From Candidatus Fermentibacteraceae bacterium (GTDB taxonomy: Bacteria; Fermentibacterota; Fermentibacteria; Fermentibacterales; JCC-6): 34,085 bases of DNA. Below, one piece after another: positions 31,282 through 34,085 of the stretch. Under the pieces are notes generated by a model. It was not told the origin of the DNA and did not search any database. It saw only the letters and a program-made list of their open reading frames with translations. The stretch's first letter is position 1, and every line of letters begins with the position of its first letter. The stretch spans positions 1 to 34,085 of the forward strand of contig JADGDO010000020.1 of the NCBI GenBank assembly GCA_016744855.1, read 5' to 3'. The position numbers and the translations under genes were made by a program.

Positions 31282-32511
31282 ATGACAAAAGTTAATACCC
31301 GATTTCAGGAAGATGTTACAAGAACTATTCTTGAATTACGCAAGGCAATCGGTATTGTCATAAGCAAGCTTCCCGAGAGAATTGACAGCCCTCATGATGT
31401 GTATCAGGTTCTTGGGCTTGATAAGAAACTCGGTTGGAGAATCTACAAAATTATACATGAAGACGATCTGTTTTTTGCTGCTCAGTTTGTACCAGGCAAA
31501 CACTCCTTCGGCCGTTTTATACGAAGCTGCAAGGCAAAAGGTGTTGAAAAATGCTTTCTCACTAGCACTCTCGCTGCTGTAGAAAACTTTTATGAGATTA
31601 TAGACATTCATTCCGGCGACAGGCAGTCGATGGACATGATGCTTATGGCTAGCTCAAGAGACGGAAAAGAGCAGGCATACAACACATTGCGCAAGCAGGC
31701 ATATTACGCTCAAAGCCATCTTCTTGGTCTTCAGGCGGAAACACAGCTGGATGCCTGGTTTTTTGGACCTTCAGCTTCTCCCGGAATGCTGGATGTTGCT
31801 GAGGTTAAAGGTTTGTTTGATATCAGAAGAAATCGTCCCGGTGTTAAGTGGGTCATTGATACACCCTGCTTTTTTACCGGCAAAGAGCACGATGAGCAAT
31901 TTTTCACAGATTCCATTGATCCCGGTATAACCTGCAACCTGATGGAAAAAGTTCCTTTTCTCGAAAGATATTGCAGCGACCCGCTTCCGCTCTTGAAAAC
32001 AGTTACTTCTCACAGCTGTGGCCCTGTCTATGAGCTTGAAGATGGACCGGTCGGAAATACAAATCTTATTGACACGGTTACAGGAACTGTATCAAGGGGA
32101 ATATTCCCGATTCAGCCAGAAGAGGGAGAGGAGCACCACGAAGTATCCGCCAGGATTTACACACCGGTTCAGAATTTGGTACTTGATCTTTTCTTCCATG
32201 AGACAATGGTAGAAACAATGGCAGGTAATCCTAGTGTGAAAATGCTTTTCGATTATTATAGTCACGGTGGAGCACTTGCCTACCGTTCAGACAGAGATCA
32301 CATTCCTATGAATATCAAACCCATGATGATAGGTGCAGGGACCAGTTGCGCTTATACGCCGCTGATCCCCAAATATTCTGAGATGCTTGCAGATGTATTC
32401 CAGTGTCTCAGGTGGGACCCTGATGAATTTCTGGTATACAGAACAAGGGTTGAATTCCCGGTTGTACCATCATCCTTGTACTACACAGATGAAATGGTGA
32501 GGAAGGGTTAA
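31282..32511 (+). CDS. Conserved-looking hypothetical protein, 409 aa
   Basis: 409 aa, Shine-Dalgarno GGAGATAAC next to the ATG. No signal peptide or transmembrane segment, so probably cytoplasmic. I do not recognise a named family. The first about 90 residues are helical and may contain a helix-turn-helix-like element (DSPHDVYQVLGLDKKLGWRIYKI). A conserved-looking segment SGDRQSMDMMLMAS follows, then a region rich in Trp, Pro and Cys (VKWVIDTPCFFTGKEHDEQ, and later SHSCGPVYELEDG). The C-terminal part, including YDYYSHGG-like aromatic stretches and WDPDEFLVYRTRVEFP, is beta-rich. It lies directly downstream of the winged-helix/nucleotidyltransferase regulator. Its stop overlaps the thiC stop on the other strand (TTAA). 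Regulator-plus-unknown pairing suggests a shared job, but no function can be stated. Confidence 0.7.
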   Translation: MTKVNTRFQEDVTRTILELRKAIGIVISKLPERIDSPHDVYQVLGLDKKLGWRIYKIIHEDDLFFAAQFVPGKHSFGRFIRSCKAKGVEKCFLTSTLAAVENFYEIIDIHSGDRQSMDMMLMASSRDGKEQAYNTLRKQAYYAQSHLLGLQAETQLDAWFFGPSASPGMLDVAEVKGLFDIRRNRPGVKWVIDTPCFFTGKEHDEQFFTDSIDPGITCNLMEKVPFLERYCSDPLPLLKTVTSHSCGPVYELEDGPVGNTNLIDTVTGTVSRGIFPIQPEEGEEHHEVSARIYTPVQNLVLDLFFHETMVETMAGNPSVKMLFDYYSHGGALAYRSDRDHIPMNIKPMMIGAGTSCAYTPLIPKYSEMLADVFQCLRWDPDEFLVYRTRVEFPVVPSSLYYTDEMVRKG

Positions 32512-33809
32512 ACCTCTTCCTCTTCTCCCATGGCTCTGCGACTTGTTTTGAGGGCACACAAGTGACCGCACATCGAGCAGACATCTTCATCTTCCGGTAA
32601 TGCCTCATCGCGGAACTTTCTTGCTGTTACGGGATCCATTGCAAGTTTAAACTGTTGTTTCCAGTCGAATGATGCTCTTGCATCTGCCATTGCGTTATCC
32701 GGGTCCATTGCACCTGGAACTCCTCTTGCAATATCCGCAGCATGTGCGGCAATTCTTGCTGTTACAACACCCACACGAACATCTTCAATGTCGGGAAGTC
32801 GAAGGTGTTCAGCAGGAGTTACATAACAGAGGAAATCAGCTCCATTCCAGGCAGCAATTGCACCGCCAATGGCACTTGTGATATGGTCGTAACCCGGAGC
32901 GATATCTGTAACAATGGGGCCTAGTACGTAAAAAGGAGCACCGCCGCAAAGACTTTTTTGGATTCTGATATTTTCTGCGATCTGATCCATCGGTACATGT
33001 CCAGGGCCCTCAATCATTGTTTGAACTCCAGCTTTCAATGCCTTACTCTGAAGTTCTCCAAGTGAAATCAGCTCTTCAATTTGCCCTCTGTCACCGGCGT
33101 CAGCAAGACATCCGGGGCGAAGACCGTCACCAAGAGAGTATGTAACATCGTACTCCCTGAGAATCTCTGATAACCGGTCAAATCCTGTATAGAGAGGATT
33201 TTCCTCGCCACGCTTTTCCATCCACTCGGCAAGAAGAGATCCGCCCCTTGAGACTATTCCCATTTTGCGGCCCTGTTCTTTGAGCAGAGCGACGGAGCGT
33301 CTGGTGACTCCACAATGCAATGTCAGGTAGTCTACTCCGGCTTTACAGTGATCTTCAACTGCTGAGAAAATCTCTTCAGCAGAGACATCTGCGACATCGC
33401 GACCTTTATCCATAGCTACACCGAAAACCTGATACACAGGAACTGTTCCGAGCGGCACAGGACTGGCAGCGGTAATGTTGTCCAGAATAGTTTTCCAGGC
33501 TGTTCCTGTTGAAAGATCCATAACTGTGTGGGCTCCAGTGGATACAGCCATTTTTAACTTTTCCAGCTCTTCTTCCATTGACTCGTGATCCATCGAGCTA
33601 CCAATATTGGCGTTAACCTTTATTGTGCTTCCTCCACCGATAAGGCAGGGTTCTGGAATCTCTCTGGTGTTGTTTGCAGGTACTACTGCGTGTCCCGCTG
33701 CAATTTTCTCCAGAGCAGTTTCAAGTGAAATAGCTTCTTTCCTAAGAGCAAGGCGTACAGCATTATTCGCTTTCCCAAGTCTTGCCTGTTCAATAATCGT
33801 ATTAGACAT
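32508..33809 (-). CDS. thiC: Phosphomethylpyrimidine synthase (radical SAM)
   Basis: 433 aa from ATG 33809, which has AAAGG upstream; in-frame bases further 5' have no ribosome site. Converts aminoimidazole ribotide to HMP-phosphate for thiamine, using a [4Fe-4S] cluster and S-adenosylmethionine. Seen: VNANIGSSM, VMDLSTG, then SRGGSLLAEWM, SLGDGLRPGCLADAGD, EGPGHVPMDQI, and IAPGYDHITSAIGG. The C-terminal cluster motif reads CSMCGHLC, CX2CX3C, one residue shorter than the CX2CX4C usually described for ThiC. The length fits the short ThiC class that lacks the N-terminal extension. I see no TPP riboswitch in the leader; instead a perfect hairpin (33833-33846) stands near the predicted 5' end. 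Confidence 0.95.
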   Translation of the reverse strand: MSNTIIEQARLGKANNAVRLALRKEAISLETALEKIAAGHAVVPANNTREIPEPCLIGGGSTIKVNANIGSSMDHESMEEELEKLKMAVSTGAHTVMDLSTGTAWKTILDNITAASPVPLGTVPVYQVFGVAMDKGRDVADVSAEEIFSAVEDHCKAGVDYLTLHCGVTRRSVALLKEQGRKMGIVSRGGSLLAEWMEKRGEENPLYTGFDRLSEILREYDVTYSLGDGLRPGCLADAGDRGQIEELISLGELQSKALKAGVQTMIEGPGHVPMDQIAENIRIQKSLCGGAPFYVLGPIVTDIAPGYDHITSAIGGAIAAWNGADFLCYVTPAEHLRLPDIEDVRVGVVTARIAAHAADIARGVPGAMDPDNAMADARASFDWKQQFKLAMDPVTARKFRDEALPEDEDVCSMCGHLCALKTSRRAMGEEEEV

Positions 33810-33832
33810 ACTAACCTTTCTTTGTATAAAGC

Positions 33833-33846
33833 CGGCGATTTCGCCG
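33833..33846 (-). other. Hairpin in the thiC leader
   Basis: CGGCGATTTCGCCG on the plus strand (CGGCGAAATCGCCG in the mRNA) folds into a 5- to 6-bp stem. It would lie close to the 5' end of the thiC transcript predicted from the TATAAT at 33859-33854. It may protect the mRNA end or regulate translation. Confidence 0.5.
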
Positions 33847-33853
33847 AACATGA

Positions 33854-33861
33854 ATTATAGT
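33854..33861. promoter_or_regulatory. Shared -10 block for the divergent thiC and secreted-protein genes
   Basis: ATTATAGT gives TATAGT on the plus strand (33856-33861) and TATAAT on the minus strand (33859-33854). The identical block occurs at 27909-27916 between the beta-propeller lipoprotein and the TonB receptor. Neither strand has a good -35 here. Confidence 0.5.
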
Positions 33862-33899
33862 TTACTTTTCAGTGAATCGCATTTAACCCGGAGGGAACA

Positions 33900-34085
33900 A
33901 TGATCTGCACAATTCTTTTTGCTCTGCTAACCTTAACAACTTCTCCTCAGGAAGCCCTTGATGCAATGCTTGAAGGCAATCCTTTACCAACAGCAGAAGA
34001 GCCTGCTCTTATTGAGTACGGTGATGCTTTCATGCTGCCTGCGAGCCCGGATATGGCCCGTTATGCAATTCTCAGGCAATTACAC
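33900..34085 (+). CDS. Secreted or exported protein, 5' end only
   Basis: Partial gene, cut by the window end after 62 codons. Starts at ATG 33900 with GGAGGG (33890-33895) close upstream. The N-terminus (ICTILFALLTLTTS) is a short hydrophobic signal peptide, so the product is exported. The next residues (EALDAMLEGNPLP and FMLPASPDMARYAIL) do not identify a family. It is divergent from thiC across 90 bp, with possible shared -10 elements. No function assigned. Confidence 0.7.
   Translation, partial: MICTILFALLTLTTSPQEALDAMLEGNPLPTAEEPALIEYGDAFMLPASPDMARYAILRQLH

Noticed and set aside
33810-33851. ATG extension of thiC by 14 codons
   Set aside because: ATG 33809 has AAAGG at the right spacing, and the extra residues overlap the leader hairpin and predicted promoter region.
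33810-33899. TPP riboswitch before thiC
   Set aside because: No thi-box sequence such as CTGAGA and too little space for the fold; only a small hairpin is seen.
1-34085. CRISPR arrays, tRNA or rRNA genes, insertion sequences, prophage genes
   Set aside because: None seen on either strand: no regularly spaced repeats, no cloverleaf-like AT-loop motifs noticed, and no transposase or integrase motifs in the reading frames.

Overview
This window is a 34 kb piece of a bacterial chromosome, about 45% G+C by eye. The organism is most likely a didermic (Gram-negative-type) bacterium: it has several lipoprotein signal peptides, a TonB-dependent receptor with a carboxypeptidase-regulatory-like N-terminus, two lipoprotein lytic transglycosylases and a PpiD/SurA-like periplasmic chaperone. 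The mix of gene families resembles uncultured lineages of the FCB superphylum. A placement near Fermentibacteria or Aegiribacteria is only a guess, since there is no rRNA here. I see no transposase, integrase, CRISPR array, tRNA or rRNA. The window looks like ordinary core genome with densely packed operons.

Layout, left to right. (1) 1-1298: the end of a coaC-type flavoprotein gene, overlapped by mtnA. (2) 1426-11930, all plus strand and nearly gapless: dnaK, dnaJ, mutS2, dnaG, a sigma-70-family factor, then a BtuF/BtuD/BtuC-like importer. This joins chaperones, replication, transcription and metal-chelate or cobalamin uptake, and ends at a clear hairpin terminator (11966-11992). (3) 12022-13911, minus: a PpiD/SurA-N-like membrane-anchored protein, divergent from holA (14002) and a small coiled-coil/zinc-ribbon gene (15056). 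(4) 15783-16751, minus: asd, with a shared terminator at its 3' end. (5) 16776-25499, plus: a four-gene unit in which two lipoprotein lytic transglycosylases (MltD-like with three LysM domains, and Slt-like) flank two large proteins without signal peptides, a 1189-aa helical-repeat protein and a coiled-coil/TPR protein. (6) 25607-26851: kbl, convergent with a beta-propeller-like lipoprotein (26848-27846, minus). That lipoprotein is divergent from a TonB-dependent receptor (27947-30478). (7) 30545-32511: a winged-helix regulator fused to a degenerate nucleotidyltransferase fold, with an inverted repeat over its own promoter, followed by a 409-aa protein I do not recognise. (8) 32508-33809, minus: thiC, divergent from a secreted protein cut off by the window end (33900).

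The parts most likely to hide undescribed biology are the transglycosylase/helical-repeat operon (16776-25499) and the regulator plus 409-aa protein pair (30507-32511). Secondary points are a sigma factor that sits in the rpoD position but lacks the usual region 2 tryptophan pair, candidate leaderless promoters for dnaJ and the regulator, two convergent gene pairs whose stop codons overlap, and a likely ATT start for the beta-propeller lipoprotein.

All functional calls come from motifs read by eye. No database search was run.
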